The notes below the pieces were generated by a model that saw nothing but the letters and a program-made list of their open reading frames with translations, had not been told where the DNA came from and did not search any database. DNA of 64,000 nt, taken from NCBI GenBank assembly GCA_050288105.1, contig JBNKDE010000005.1, positions 1 to 64,000 on the forward strand. The letters run 5' to 3'. This document shows positions 43,164-51,164 of the stretch, piece after piece. The stretch's first letter is position 1. Each line of letters opens with the position of its first letter. This stretch comes from JACNJF01 sp050288105 (lineage in GTDB: Bacteria; Pseudomonadota; Gammaproteobacteria; GCA-001735895). The position numbers were made by a program, and so were the translations under genes.

Positions 43164-44120
43164 ATGACAAGCTCCTTTAATAGAGTGCTTATAAATCTCG
43201 GCAACATACCCATGCGCAAATGGAAACTAGAAAACGGTCGTGAGGGAATGTGTAGGGATGGGTCATTTATCCCGTATATAGTTGAAGAATTGATATCCCG
43301 TTCAGCGTATCAAGTTGTATTCGATTATGATCCTGAGGGGTTTAAAAATTCTGTACCTCAGGCTCTAAAAGACCGTGTGGGATGGACTAACTCAATTCCT
43401 TACATGCAAAAATCCTTAGATTATCTATCTCCTGCTTTTGACGAACTAAGAATTGTTACGGATGGGCGCGCTTATTGGGTTGATAAAGAAAAATCGAGTC
43501 CGGAAGATTATGACAATTTGCATTGGCTTGCTGATATAGCTAGTGATCTAGAAAAACTTTTCTTAGCTATAGATGAAAGGCTTCAACTAGATATCAATTT
43601 AATCAGTTTAAAAAGTTCGCTTTTGCAGATACGAAATACGCTCTTAGGAACTGAAGCAAGAGCAAGGATTGCTGTGTTACAAGGAATAGTCGGATCTTAT
43701 GAAATTGTAAATTCACCTGCTATGGTGGCTGTGCCCAGTGCTCCTGAATTAGTTGTAGAGCAGTTTCAACGCCTGGCTTCGGACTCGCGCTATATTGAAT
43801 TAAGCAAAAATGCGCTGCAACTAGGGTATTTAGAGAAATCAAAGCGCTCAATTGAGGTTATGAGGCGAAAAATAACAGACCTATTATCAAATAAATTATT
43901 TAGTAAAAGCTTCAATCAGGGAGCTAAAGCAATCTCTCTAGCTACACAAGTTCATGTTCCTGAAACTGAGGTTGCCGAGTCTTTTCTAACAAAAGGATAT
44001 TTACCGCCTGTGATATCGCTTATCGAACCGTTATCTGCAGCAACCGAGCTGTGGGAATCACATTCACCTGAATTTGTTCCACCATCGGAGAGTTTTTTTA
44101 ATACTAAAGGATATAAATAA
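43164..44120 (+). CDS. Cassette protein 2, unknown function
   Basis: This 318-residue protein is not recognised. It is mostly helical by composition, with no signal peptide or transmembrane segment. The N-terminal 120 residues contain WKLENGREGMCRDGSFIPYIVEELISRSAYQVVFDYDPEGF. A central helical part (LASDIEKLFLAIDE-like, SLLQIRNTLLGTEARARIAVL) and a C-terminal helical region follow. AT-rich codon use contrasts with the chromosomal neighbours. It lies between attC1 and attC2, so it is a mobile cassette gene. Confidence 0.72.
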   Translation: MTSSFNRVLINLGNIPMRKWKLENGREGMCRDGSFIPYIVEELISRSAYQVVFDYDPEGFKNSVPQALKDRVGWTNSIPYMQKSLDYLSPAFDELRIVTDGRAYWVDKEKSSPEDYDNLHWLADIASDLEKLFLAIDERLQLDINLISLKSSLLQIRNTLLGTEARARIAVLQGIVGSYEIVNSPAMVAVPSAPELVVEQFQRLASDSRYIELSKNALQLGYLEKSKRSIEVMRRKITDLLSNKLFSKSFNQGAKAISLATQVHVPETEVAESFLTKGYLPPVISLIEPLSAATELWESHSPEFVPPSESFFNTKGYK

Positions 44121-44135
44121 GGTGTGGGGAAACAC

Positions 44136-44201
44136 ACATAACAAAAGGCTCCACAGGATTCACTCGCTACGCTCGCTCTCCTGTGAGCCAAGACGTTATG
44201 G
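44136..44201 (+). other. attC recombination site 2
   Basis: The cores are ACATAAC (44136-44142) and GTTATGG (44195-44201). The stem pairs GGCTCCACAGGA with TCCTGTGAGCC, leaving a single extrahelical C, the strand-selecting feature of attC sites. The loop holds CACTCGCTACGCTCGCTC. The length is 66 bp. Confidence 0.87.
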
Positions 44202-44202
44202 C

Positions 44203-44622
44203 ATGAAAAATATGGAGAAAATATTAAAGACTTTTATAAACACAGCTTTGACAGCTATCGTTTTATTCAGCCATTCAAATGTTAATGCGGGGGAAGCTGA
44301 GAATATTCAAGCATGCGCTACAAAATCCAAAGAGTTTGCTGGAGTTATTTTAGATGAATTTTCGGCAAGTTATGAAGGCAACTGGCTATCAGCAAGTATC
44401 GTTAAATGGGAGAATGTAGAATGTGAAGCAAAATTAGGTACAGTTTACAATCTCACAATTAACGGCAAAAACTATATATATGAAGGATTTTCTGGAAAAA
44501 AGTCATATGAACTGAATAAGAAGCTTGAAGAGAAAACTAATAGTGCAATTAAAATGCTTGAAACCCGCATTAGGCTTTTAGAACAAAGAATGGAAAATGT
44601 AACTTTAAAATTAAAAAAATAA
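44203..44622 (+). CDS. Cassette protein 3, secreted, unknown function
   Basis: The protein has 139 residues from the ATG two bases after the attC2 core (an alternative is the ATG at 44212). A signal peptide (KTFINTALTAIVLFSHS, cleavage near NVNA-GE) precedes a mature domain of about 107 residues. That domain has two cysteines (QACATK and NVECEAK) and a C-terminal coiled coil (ETRIRLLEQRMENVTLKLKK). I do not recognise the family; a periplasmic location is likely. No attC follows the stop, so this terminal cassette has lost its site, or the cluster boundary falls here. Confidence 0.72.
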   Translation: MKNMEKILKTFINTALTAIVLFSHSNVNAGEAENIQACATKSKEFAGVILDEFSASYEGNWLSASIVKWENVECEAKLGTVYNLTINGKNYIYEGFSGKKSYELNKKLEEKTNSAIKMLETRIRLLEQRMENVTLKLKK

Positions 44623-45180
44623 TTAGGGTCAGGTACGAGTTAAAAAATTTCATCTCCAGATAAAATACTGTGAACGGCTGTTTTGGGTCGATACCTGCTA
44701 AATCAGCTAAAACTACTAATGTCGCCTATGGACTCAAGCGCTGTTTCCGCACCTCATATCTGACGCCCAGGGTATCATAGAATCACAATCCATAATTTTC
44801 TCCAATTTAAGAATTTCAAGCCCTGCTTGAAATCTCAGGTTTTTTTATCGCCCTTATTGAGTGCCGAAAATCAGGGGAGAGCCAGGGTCAGGCCTTACCT
44901 TTGACACACATCTATCAAGCCGTATAGGAAACCTGCAAATGCAAAAGCCGACTCTTAGCTAGCCTCCAGCAATGTGCTGCCTCCCTTTACAAACTTCGTC
45001 ACAGAAATACCAAATTGCTATTAGGCAATAAATTCCTATTTTAACAGCATCATTAATGTATGAATCGAATAACAACTGTCTGAGACTTTGAGGGTGTATG
45101 TTGATTCTTTTATTAAAATCCTGTGCCTGAATAGCTGCGTTTAATCAATAGCTTATTACGCTTATATGATTCCCTCTTTA
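44623..45180. other. Intergenic region before the phn operon
   Basis: No ORF is supported. It contains a hairpin ATTTCAAGC-CCT-GCTTGAAAT (44813-44833) with a T-run at 44840-44846. This could terminate cassette transcription and is closely related to the hairpin at 42353-42375. Two GGGTCAGG fragments are also present. The rest is featureless AT-rich DNA. Confidence 0.5.
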
Positions 45181-45184
45181 AATC

Positions 45185-45240
45185 CTGTAACACAATCTTA
45201 ACCGTTTGATAACTTTTCCGTCATATTGAGTCGTTAAAGT
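45185..45240 (+). promoter_or_regulatory. Pho box array and promoter of the phn operon
   Basis: Four 7-bp units lie exactly 11 bp apart: CTGTAAC (45185), TCTTAAC (45196), TGATAAC (45207) and CCGTCAT (45218). The PhoB consensus is CTGTCAT repeated with 4-bp spacers. A -10-like TAAAGT (45235-45240) follows, so PhoB would replace the -35 element. phnC starts at 45269. Confidence 0.75.
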
Positions 45241-45268
45241 CTGCCGCGTCCAATAACCCGGAAGCGAG

Positions 45269-46111
45269 ATGTCCAAGGCAATCAGTATTACATCATTAAC
45301 CAAAACCTTTAATAAAAAGGTTGCGCTGGATGATGTGTCACTCAAGGTTGCTGAGGGAGAGATTGTGGCACTCATCGGTCCTAGCGGATCGGGCAAGTCT
45401 ACGCTGCTGCGGCATATTGCCGGCCTCGAAACCAGTGATCGAAATGCTGTTTCAGAAATTGTTGTTGACCGTTTGCCGGTACAGAAAAATGGAAGGCTGG
45501 ATAAGGCAGCGCGCAAGGCGCGAATTCACATCGGCCTGATCTTTCAGCAGTTTAACCTGATTAATCGCTTAAATGTTTTAACCAATGTGCTGATTGGCGG
45601 CCTGGGTAGTATTCCAATGTGGCGCGGTACGCTGGGTTTTTTTACGCAGAGCGAAAAGTTACGCGCGCTGGATGCACTGGATAGGGTGGGCCTAAAGGAT
45701 ATTGCCTTCCAGCGCGCTTCTACTCTTTCTGGCGGGCAGCAGCAGCGTGTTGCTATTGCGCGCAGTCTAATGCAGCAGGCGAATGTCATTCTGGCGGATG
45801 AGCCTATTGCTTCACTGGATCCAAAATCAGCCAAAACTGTTATGCGCTATCTACGCGATATCAATAAGCATGATGGTAAAACCGTTGTGGTGACCCTGCA
45901 CCAGGTAGATTACGCACGCAAATACTGCAAACGGGTCATAGCGCTGGTAGACGGGAAAATTGCTTTTGATGGTAAGGCCAAAGAGCTCAGCGATAAGGTG
46001 CTGGAGAAACTCTATGGTACGGCTATGTCGGATGACGATGATGAAGTTATGGCGGAACAGGTCAGGCCTGTTTATCCAGCCGCCCAGCTGATTTCAGGAA
46101 TACGTGGTTAG
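45269..46111 (+). CDS. phnC: Phosphonate ABC transporter ATP-binding protein
   Basis: The protein has 280 residues. Walker A is GPSGSGKST (about residues 37-45), the ABC signature LSGGQQQRVAIARS, Walker B VILADEP and the H-loop VTLHQ. Family-typical GLIFQQFNLINRLNVLTNVLIG matches PhnC. It powers uptake of phosphonates through PhnE with the binding protein PhnD. It is the first gene after the Pho-type promoter. A 124-bp gap, probably with its own translation signals, separates it from phnD. Confidence 0.95.
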   Translation: MSKAISITSLTKTFNKKVALDDVSLKVAEGEIVALIGPSGSGKSTLLRHIAGLETSDRNAVSEIVVDRLPVQKNGRLDKAARKARIHIGLIFQQFNLINRLNVLTNVLIGGLGSIPMWRGTLGFFTQSEKLRALDALDRVGLKDIAFQRASTLSGGQQQRVAIARSLMQQANVILADEPIASLDPKSAKTVMRYLRDINKHDGKTVVVTLHQVDYARKYCKRVIALVDGKIAFDGKAKELSDKVLEKLYGTAMSDDDDEVMAEQVRPVYPAAQLISGIRG

Positions 46112-46235
46112 CTATTATCAAAACAGATGCTTTATAAATTCGAATGATATTTGCTTACGAATTTCCTCTTAATTACAGACTACTAAGCGTAAGTAAGTGC
46201 ATTTTTTGACATACCCTAAATAACAGGAGAACTTT

Positions 46236-47246
46236 ATGTTTCGTAAAATGATTAAACCCGCACTGGCTGCGGTTGCGATTACCGCTTCGGTGATGATGCC
46301 GAATGCAGCTTTCGCTGAAGCCGACACACTTAACTTCGGTATTATCTCTACTGAGTCATCGCAGAACCTGCGTACAATCTGGAACCCTTTCCTGGAGGAT
46401 ATGGGCAAGAAGCTGGGCGTTAAGGTGAAAGCTTTTTTTGCACCTGACTATGCCGGTATTATTGAAGGGATGCGTTTCGACAAGGTAGATGTTGCCTGGT
46501 TTGGTAATAAATCTGCAATGGAAGCAGTAGACCGCGCTGGCGGTGAAATTTTTGCACAGACTGTGGATAGTGAAGGTAATCCCGGTTACTGGTCTTTGCT
46601 GGTTACCCACAAGGACAGCAATATCAACTCTGTTGAAGACATGCTGAAAAACTCTAAGGATCTGGTGTTTGGTAATGGTGATCCAAATTCAACCTCGGGT
46701 TTCCTGGTGCCTTCCTATTACGTGTTTGCCAAAAATAATGTTGATCCCAAGAAGGCTTTCAAACGCGTGCTGAATTCAAATCACCAGACTAATCTGCTGG
46801 CAGCTGCTAACAAGCAGGTTGATGTTGCTACCAATAACACAGAAAACTATCGTCGTCTTGAGCTGACTCATCCTGACAAGGTAAAAAACATCAAGATCAT
46901 CTGGAAGTCTCCGCTGATCCCTTCAGATCCTATCGTATGGCGTAAGAACCTGGACGAAGATACCAAGAACAAGGTGTACGATTTCTTTATGACTTACGGT
47001 ACTGCTGATAAACGTGAAAAAGAAGTGCTGGCCGGCCTGCAATGGGCGCCATTTAGCGCATCTTCTGATGATCAACTAATCCCTATTCGTCAACTGGTGC
47101 TGTTCAAAAAACGCGTAAAGCTTGAGTCCGATACTGCGTTGTCGGCTGATGAAAAGAAAGCAAAACTGGCTGAAATCGACCAGCAGTTAAACATTCTTAA
47201 GCGTCGCTCTGCTGCACTGCAGGCCTTTGCTGCAAAGAATTCATAA
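46236..47246 (+). CDS. phnD: Phosphonate ABC transporter substrate-binding protein
   Basis: The protein has 336 residues. The signal peptide (about 1-27, cleavage after AFA) is followed by a PhnD-type periplasmic binding protein: LNFGIISTESSQNLRTIWNPFLEDM, GMRFDKVDVAWFGNKSAMEAV and DPNSTSGFLVPSYYVF. It binds phosphonates such as 2-aminoethylphosphonate and delivers them to PhnCE. A strong hairpin after the stop would limit read-through and favour a high PhnD level. Confidence 0.95.
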   Translation: MFRKMIKPALAAVAITASVMMPNAAFAEADTLNFGIISTESSQNLRTIWNPFLEDMGKKLGVKVKAFFAPDYAGIIEGMRFDKVDVAWFGNKSAMEAVDRAGGEIFAQTVDSEGNPGYWSLLVTHKDSNINSVEDMLKNSKDLVFGNGDPNSTSGFLVPSYYVFAKNNVDPKKAFKRVLNSNHQTNLLAAANKQVDVATNNTENYRRLELTHPDKVKNIKIIWKSPLIPSDPIVWRKNLDEDTKNKVYDFFMTYGTADKREKEVLAGLQWAPFSASSDDQLIPIRQLVLFKKRVKLESDTALSADEKKAKLAEIDQQLNILKRRSAALQAFAAKNS

Positions 47247-47267
47247 TACTAATTATTGATCAGGTTT

Positions 47268-47297
47268 ACCGGGTTGTTTCTACAACCCGGTGCTTTT
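47268..47297 (+). terminator. Hairpin terminator or attenuator after phnD
   Basis: ACCGGGTTGT (47268-47277) and ACAACCCGGT (47282-47291) make a perfect 10-bp stem with a TTCT loop, followed by GCTTTT. It lies inside the operon between phnD and phnE. It probably acts as a partial terminator or 3' stabiliser that keeps phnCD above the downstream genes. Confidence 0.75.
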
Positions 47298-47379
47298 ATC
47301 CGATTATTTCATTAGCAACTGCAATGACGGTTTTTAATGAAATAGTTGTAGGCGTTAATCATGGCATCAGGTTCAAAAT

Positions 47380-48168
47380 ATGAGTGAAACACTAACACTT
47401 AAAAATCCACAACAGCGCAGCTCCGTGTTAAGCCTGCTTGCCTGGGCTGTGGTGATGCTGATACTGGGCTGGGCCTGGCAGGGTGCAGAAATGAATCCCT
47501 GGGCGCTGGTTGAATATAGTGGAAATATGGTGGAACTGGCGACTGACTTTTTTCCGCCTAACTTCAACGACTGGAAGTTGTATGTTCATGAAATGATTAT
47601 CACGGTCCAGATCGCGATCTGGGGTACGGTGCTGGCGATTATCGCTTCGGTACCTTTCGGGATTATGTCTTCGGAAAATCTCATGCCGTGGTGGATTTCC
47701 CAGCCGACGAGACGACTTATGGATTCAGCCCGAGCCATCAATGAAATGGTATTCGCGATGCTGTTTGTCGTTGCCGTGGGGCTGGGGCCTTTTGCCGGTG
47801 TGCTGGCGCTGTTCATACACACCACAGGTATTCTCGCCAAGCTGTTTTCAGAGGCAGTGGAAGCCATTGAGCCGGGCCCGGTTGAAGGGGTCAGAGCCAC
47901 CGGTGCGACTGCTCTGCAGGAAATCATCTATGGTGTGATTCCGCAGGTGCTGCCGCTGTGGATTTCGTTTTCGCTCTATCGTTTTGAATCTAATGTACGT
48001 TCAGCCACGGTGCTAGGCATGGTGGGCGCAGGAGGCATTGGTGTCATCCTGTGGGAGAGTATTCGAGGTTTTATGTTTAAGGAAACCTGCACTGTAATCA
48101 TCATCATTATCGTATCGGTTACCCTGCTCGACCTGTTATCGCAGAAACTGCGCAGGATGGTGATTTAA
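47380..48168 (+). CDS. phnE: Phosphonate ABC transporter permease
   Basis: The protein has 262 residues with about six membrane segments and the permease coupling motif EAVEAIEPGPVEGVRATGATALQEIIYGVIPQ. VLGMVGAGGIGVILWESIRGF is typical of PhnE. It forms the inner-membrane channel energised by PhnC. The ATG at 47380 has only a weak ribosome binding site. The TAA overlaps the ATG of phnG by one base, coupling transport to the C-P lyase genes. Confidence 0.94.
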   Translation: MSETLTLKNPQQRSSVLSLLAWAVVMLILGWAWQGAEMNPWALVEYSGNMVELATDFFPPNFNDWKLYVHEMIITVQIAIWGTVLAIIASVPFGIMSSENLMPWWISQPTRRLMDSARAINEMVFAMLFVVAVGLGPFAGVLALFIHTTGILAKLFSEAVEAIEPGPVEGVRATGATALQEIIYGVIPQVLPLWISFSLYRFESNVRSATVLGMVGAGGIGVILWESIRGFMFKETCTVIIIIIVSVTLLDLLSQKLRRMVI

Positions 48169-48611
48169 TGAATGTCGAACAACGCCAGCAACTGATTTCA
48201 GTACTCGCAAAATCTGCGCTGAACGATATCCAGCAATTCTGGGGTCAGTCACCAGATGATTTTGAATACAGCACTTTACGCCAGCCACAGACTGGCATGG
48301 TAATGGCGGTGGCACGCACCGAAGCGAAAGGTGAACCGTTTAATCTGGGAGAGGTAACTGTGACTCGCTGCGCGATCCGGTTAGCGAGCGGCGAAACCGG
48401 TATAGGTTATGTCATGGGCAGTGACCGGGAGCATGCGCTACACATTGCGGTGCTGGATGCTCTCGCGCAGCACGCCAACCGATATGACGAGATTTATAGC
48501 AGTGTGATACAGCCACTTCAGGACAGGCTGTTACAGCGTTACCAACAACAACAGCAAGCAACAGACACCACGCGGGTGGATTTTTTCACCATGGTAAGAG
48601 GAGAAGATTGA
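48168..48611 (+). CDS. phnG: C-P lyase core subunit PhnG
   Basis: The protein has 147 residues, the usual size. Typical PhnG segments are QPQTGMVMAVARTEAKGEPFNLGEVTVTRCAIRL and GYVMGSDREHALHIAVLDAL. In the PhnGHIJ core complex PhnG works with PhnI and PhnH to form the ribose-triphosphate phosphonate nucleotide from ATP and phosphonate. The stop TGA shares one base with the phnH ATG. Confidence 0.96.
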   Translation: MNVEQRQQLISVLAKSALNDIQQFWGQSPDDFEYSTLRQPQTGMVMAVARTEAKGEPFNLGEVTVTRCAIRLASGETGIGYVMGSDREHALHIAVLDALAQHANRYDEIYSSVIQPLQDRLLQRYQQQQQATDTTRVDFFTMVRGED

Positions 48612-49216
48612 TGAACAATATCCAGACCCAGGTTCAACCCGGTCTTAGTAACCCCGTTTATGATGCACAGGGCATATTCCGCCTGCTGCTGAAAGGTATG
48701 GCCGAGCCGGGCCTGATTGCACGTCTGGATGATGTGCCTGATTTTCCAGTGGGACTAAACCCGGCAAGCTATGCTGTGGCTCTGGCCCTGTTTGATCAGG
48801 ATACACGCATCCATCTATGTGACAGTTTACAGCAGGATGAGATCAAACATTCTTTACGCTTTCATACCGCTTCGCATCTGGTAGCCGACCCGGCGATGGC
48901 CGATTTTGTGATCTGTGATGAAGCAGATCGTCCGAATCTGGATTGCCTGAATGCAGGTAGCGAAGCCTATCCCGACCAGTCCTGCACGCTGATTATTCAG
49001 TGTGAATCTTTTTTCAAGGGCATTATCTATCGTGCCAGCGGGCCGGGTATAGAGTCATCACGCAAGATTCGGAGTAGTGGATTTAATGGGACCTTATTTC
49101 ATCAACGCGAGAACCTGATGAGCCAGTTTCCACTGGGGATTGATTTAATCCTGACCTGCGGACGTGAGTTTTTCTGTATTCCGCGGACCACCCGGCTTGT
49201 TATTGAGAATAACTGA
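48611..49216 (+). CDS. phnH: C-P lyase core subunit PhnH
   Basis: The protein has about 201 residues. The ATG at 48611 overlaps the phnG stop (TGATG) and is preferred over the TTG at 48608. Family features include the N-terminal PVYDAQGIFRLLLKGMAEPG, VALALFDQDTRIHL, and ASGPGIESSRKI in the C-terminal half. PhnH is a core C-P lyase component needed for triphosphate synthesis. Its stop overlaps the phnI start by one base. Confidence 0.96.
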   Translation: MNNIQTQVQPGLSNPVYDAQGIFRLLLKGMAEPGLIARLDDVPDFPVGLNPASYAVALALFDQDTRIHLCDSLQQDEIKHSLRFHTASHLVADPAMADFVICDEADRPNLDCLNAGSEAYPDQSCTLIIQCESFFKGIIYRASGPGIESSRKIRSSGFNGTLFHQRENLMSQFPLGIDLILTCGREFFCIPRTTRLVIENN

Positions 49217-50328
49217 TGTATGTAGCAGTCAAAGGCGGTGAAAAAGCGATACATGCCGCACATCAGCGCCTGCATGAAAAACGCCGTGGCGACCGTAGCC
49301 AGCCCGCTTTAAGCATACAGCAGATCCTGCAGCAACTGCCCTATGCTGTCGATCGAGTGATGACCGAGGGTTCTCTGTATGACCCGCAGTTAGCAGCGCT
49401 GGCGATCAAACAGGCGGCTGGAGATATCATTGAAGCGATATTTCTATTGCGAGCATTTCGAACCACTCTGGAACGATTCTGCGATAGCCTGCCGCTGGAT
49501 ACCGACAGCATGCACGTTGAGCGACGTATCTCTGCCGCTTTCAAGGATGTGCCGGGCGGGCAGGTGCTAGGGCCAACGTTTGACTATACCCATCGTTTAC
49601 TGGATTTTAGTCTACTGGATGAAGAGACAGCGGTGGAGCCCAGTCTGGCAGCGCAAGCACAGCCGCAGCAAACACCGATCCAGCAGTATCCCCATGTGCT
49701 GGAGACGATGAGTGCCGAAGGTATCATTGAACGCAAGGAATCGACCAAGCTGTCGCCAGATTTTGATCTCACCCGTCAACCGATTGAGTATCCCGCTGAT
49801 CGCAGCACCCGTCTGCAGGCGCTGGCACGAGGTGACGAAGGCTTTCTGCTGGCACTGGGGTATTCTACCCAACGCGGCTATGGCCGTTCCCACCCTTTCG
49901 CCGGAGAAATCAGGATCGGCCAGGTTGCACTGACTATACAACCGGAAGAGCTGGGCTTTGATATTGATATTGGTGAAATCACCCTTACCGAATGCGACAT
50001 GATTAACCAGTTTAAGGGGTCAAAGACTGTCCAGCCAAAATTTACCCGGGGCTATGGTCTGTCGTTTGGACATAATGAACGCAAGGCGATGTCAATGGCG
50101 CTGGTTGATCGGGCATTGCGCGCAGCTGAGCTGGATGAAGAAGCAGGCAGCCCGGCGCAGGATGAAGAGTTTGTACTGGCGCATGCGGACAATGTGGAGG
50201 CAGTTGGGTTTGTATCGCATCTCAAGCTTCCGCATTATGTGGATTTTCAGTCAGAGCTGGAGCTGATCCGTAAGATACGCAGGGCAGGCGAGAAAAATCA
50301 GGCCGATGATGTGGAGTCAGCAGCATGA
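49216..50328 (+). CDS. phnI: C-P lyase core subunit PhnI (nucleosidase)
   Basis: The protein has 370 residues, the family length. Recognised segments are the N-terminal MYVAVKGGEKAI, LYDPQLAALAIKQAAGDIIEAIFLLRAFRTTL, SRFQRLARGDEG-type TRLQALARGDEGFLLALGYSTQRGYGRSHPF and GYGLSFGHNERKAMSMALVDRAL. In E. coli PhnI with PhnGHL displaces adenine from ATP by the phosphonate. It overlaps phnJ by 4 bp. Confidence 0.96.
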   Translation: MYVAVKGGEKAIHAAHQRLHEKRRGDRSQPALSIQQILQQLPYAVDRVMTEGSLYDPQLAALAIKQAAGDIIEAIFLLRAFRTTLERFCDSLPLDTDSMHVERRISAAFKDVPGGQVLGPTFDYTHRLLDFSLLDEETAVEPSLAAQAQPQQTPIQQYPHVLETMSAEGIIERKESTKLSPDFDLTRQPIEYPADRSTRLQALARGDEGFLLALGYSTQRGYGRSHPFAGEIRIGQVALTIQPEELGFDIDIGEITLTECDMINQFKGSKTVQPKFTRGYGLSFGHNERKAMSMALVDRALRAAELDEEAGSPAQDEEFVLAHADNVEAVGFVSHLKLPHYVDFQSELELIRKIRRAGEKNQADDVESAA

Positions 50329-51164
50329 ATCAGTATAACTTCGCCTATCTGGATGAACATAGCAAACGTATGATACGTCGCGCCTTACTTAAGGCTGTGG
50401 CGATACCGGGCTATCAGGTACCTTTTGGTGGGCGCGAAATGCCTATGCCCTACGGCTGGGGTACCGGTGGAATACAGTTAACCGCCTCGGTAATCGGGCC
50501 GGATGACGTGCTTAAGGTGATAGACCAGGGCGCAGATGACACCACCAATGCGGTAAGTATTCGTCATTTCTTCAAGCGGGTATGCGGTGTTAAAACTACC
50601 GAAAACACAAGCAAGGCCAGCCTGATCCAGACCCGCCATCGCATTCCAGAAACTCCGCTAAGCAATGATCAGATTCTGATTTACCAGGTGCCTATCCCCG
50701 AGCCATTGCGCTTTATAGAACCCAGAGAAACCGAAACCCGCACCATGCACGCGCTGCAGGAATATGGGGTGATGCACCTGAAGCTGTATGAGGATATCGC
50801 GCGTTTTGGTCATATCTCTACCGCCTATGCCTATCCGGTACGGGTGAATGGTCGCTATATTATGGATCCTTCACCTATCCCCAAATTCGATAACCCGAAG
50901 ATGCATCGTATGCCGGCATTACAGTTGTTTGGTGCAGGTCGCGAGAAGCGTCTGTATGCAGTGCCCCCCTATACCGATGTGGTCAGTCTGGATTTTGAAG
51001 ACTATCCATTCGAGATTCAGCAATGGGATGATAGCTGTGCAATCTGTGGCGCGGAGGATAGCTTTCTGGATGAAATCATTACCGACAATGACGGTACCCG
51101 GGTATTTGTCTGCTCTGACTCAGATTATTGCCAGCAACGAGTAGAGGATTATCCGCATGCCTGA
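50325..51164 (+). CDS. phnJ: C-P lyase PhnJ (radical SAM)
   Basis: The protein has 279 residues. The radical-SAM cluster of PhnJ is the unusual CX2CX21C; here CAIC is followed by exactly 21 residues and then the Cys of FVCSDSDYC, whose last Cys matches the thiyl-radical Cys six residues on. PhnJ cleaves the C-P bond of ribose-1-phosphonate-5-phosphate, releasing alkane and 5-phosphoribosyl-1,2-cyclic phosphate. All four cysteines are present, so the enzyme should be active. The 3' end overlaps phnK by 8 bp. Confidence 0.97.
   Translation: MNQYNFAYLDEHSKRMIRRALLKAVAIPGYQVPFGGREMPMPYGWGTGGIQLTASVIGPDDVLKVIDQGADDTTNAVSIRHFFKRVCGVKTTENTSKASLIQTRHRIPETPLSNDQILIYQVPIPEPLRFIEPRETETRTMHALQEYGVMHLKLYEDIARFGHISTAYAYPVRVNGRYIMDPSPIPKFDNPKMHRMPALQLFGAGREKRLYAVPPYTDVVSLDFEDYPFEIQQWDDSCAICGAEDSFLDEIITDNDGTRVFVCSDSDYCQQRVEDYPHA

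Larger units (their letters stand above)
42653..44622 (+). mobile_element. Integron gene-cassette cluster without integrase (CALIN)
   Basis: Three plus-strand ORFs in AT-rich DNA are separated by two attC-type recombination sites, with a further GTTATGC core at 42653-42659 on the left boundary. No integron integrase (intI) or attI is in the window. Such groups are called CALINs and arise by integrase loss or by insertion of cassettes at secondary sites. Cassette 1 runs from 42654 to about 43129, cassette 2 from 43130 to about 44195. The third ORF has no attC after it. Confidence 0.8.

Noticed and set aside
44813..44846. Hairpin with T-run as a definite terminator of the cassette cluster
   Set aside because: The stem is AT-rich, the T-run begins six bases after it, and a near-identical hairpin without a T-run exists at 42353; a repeat explanation is at least as good.
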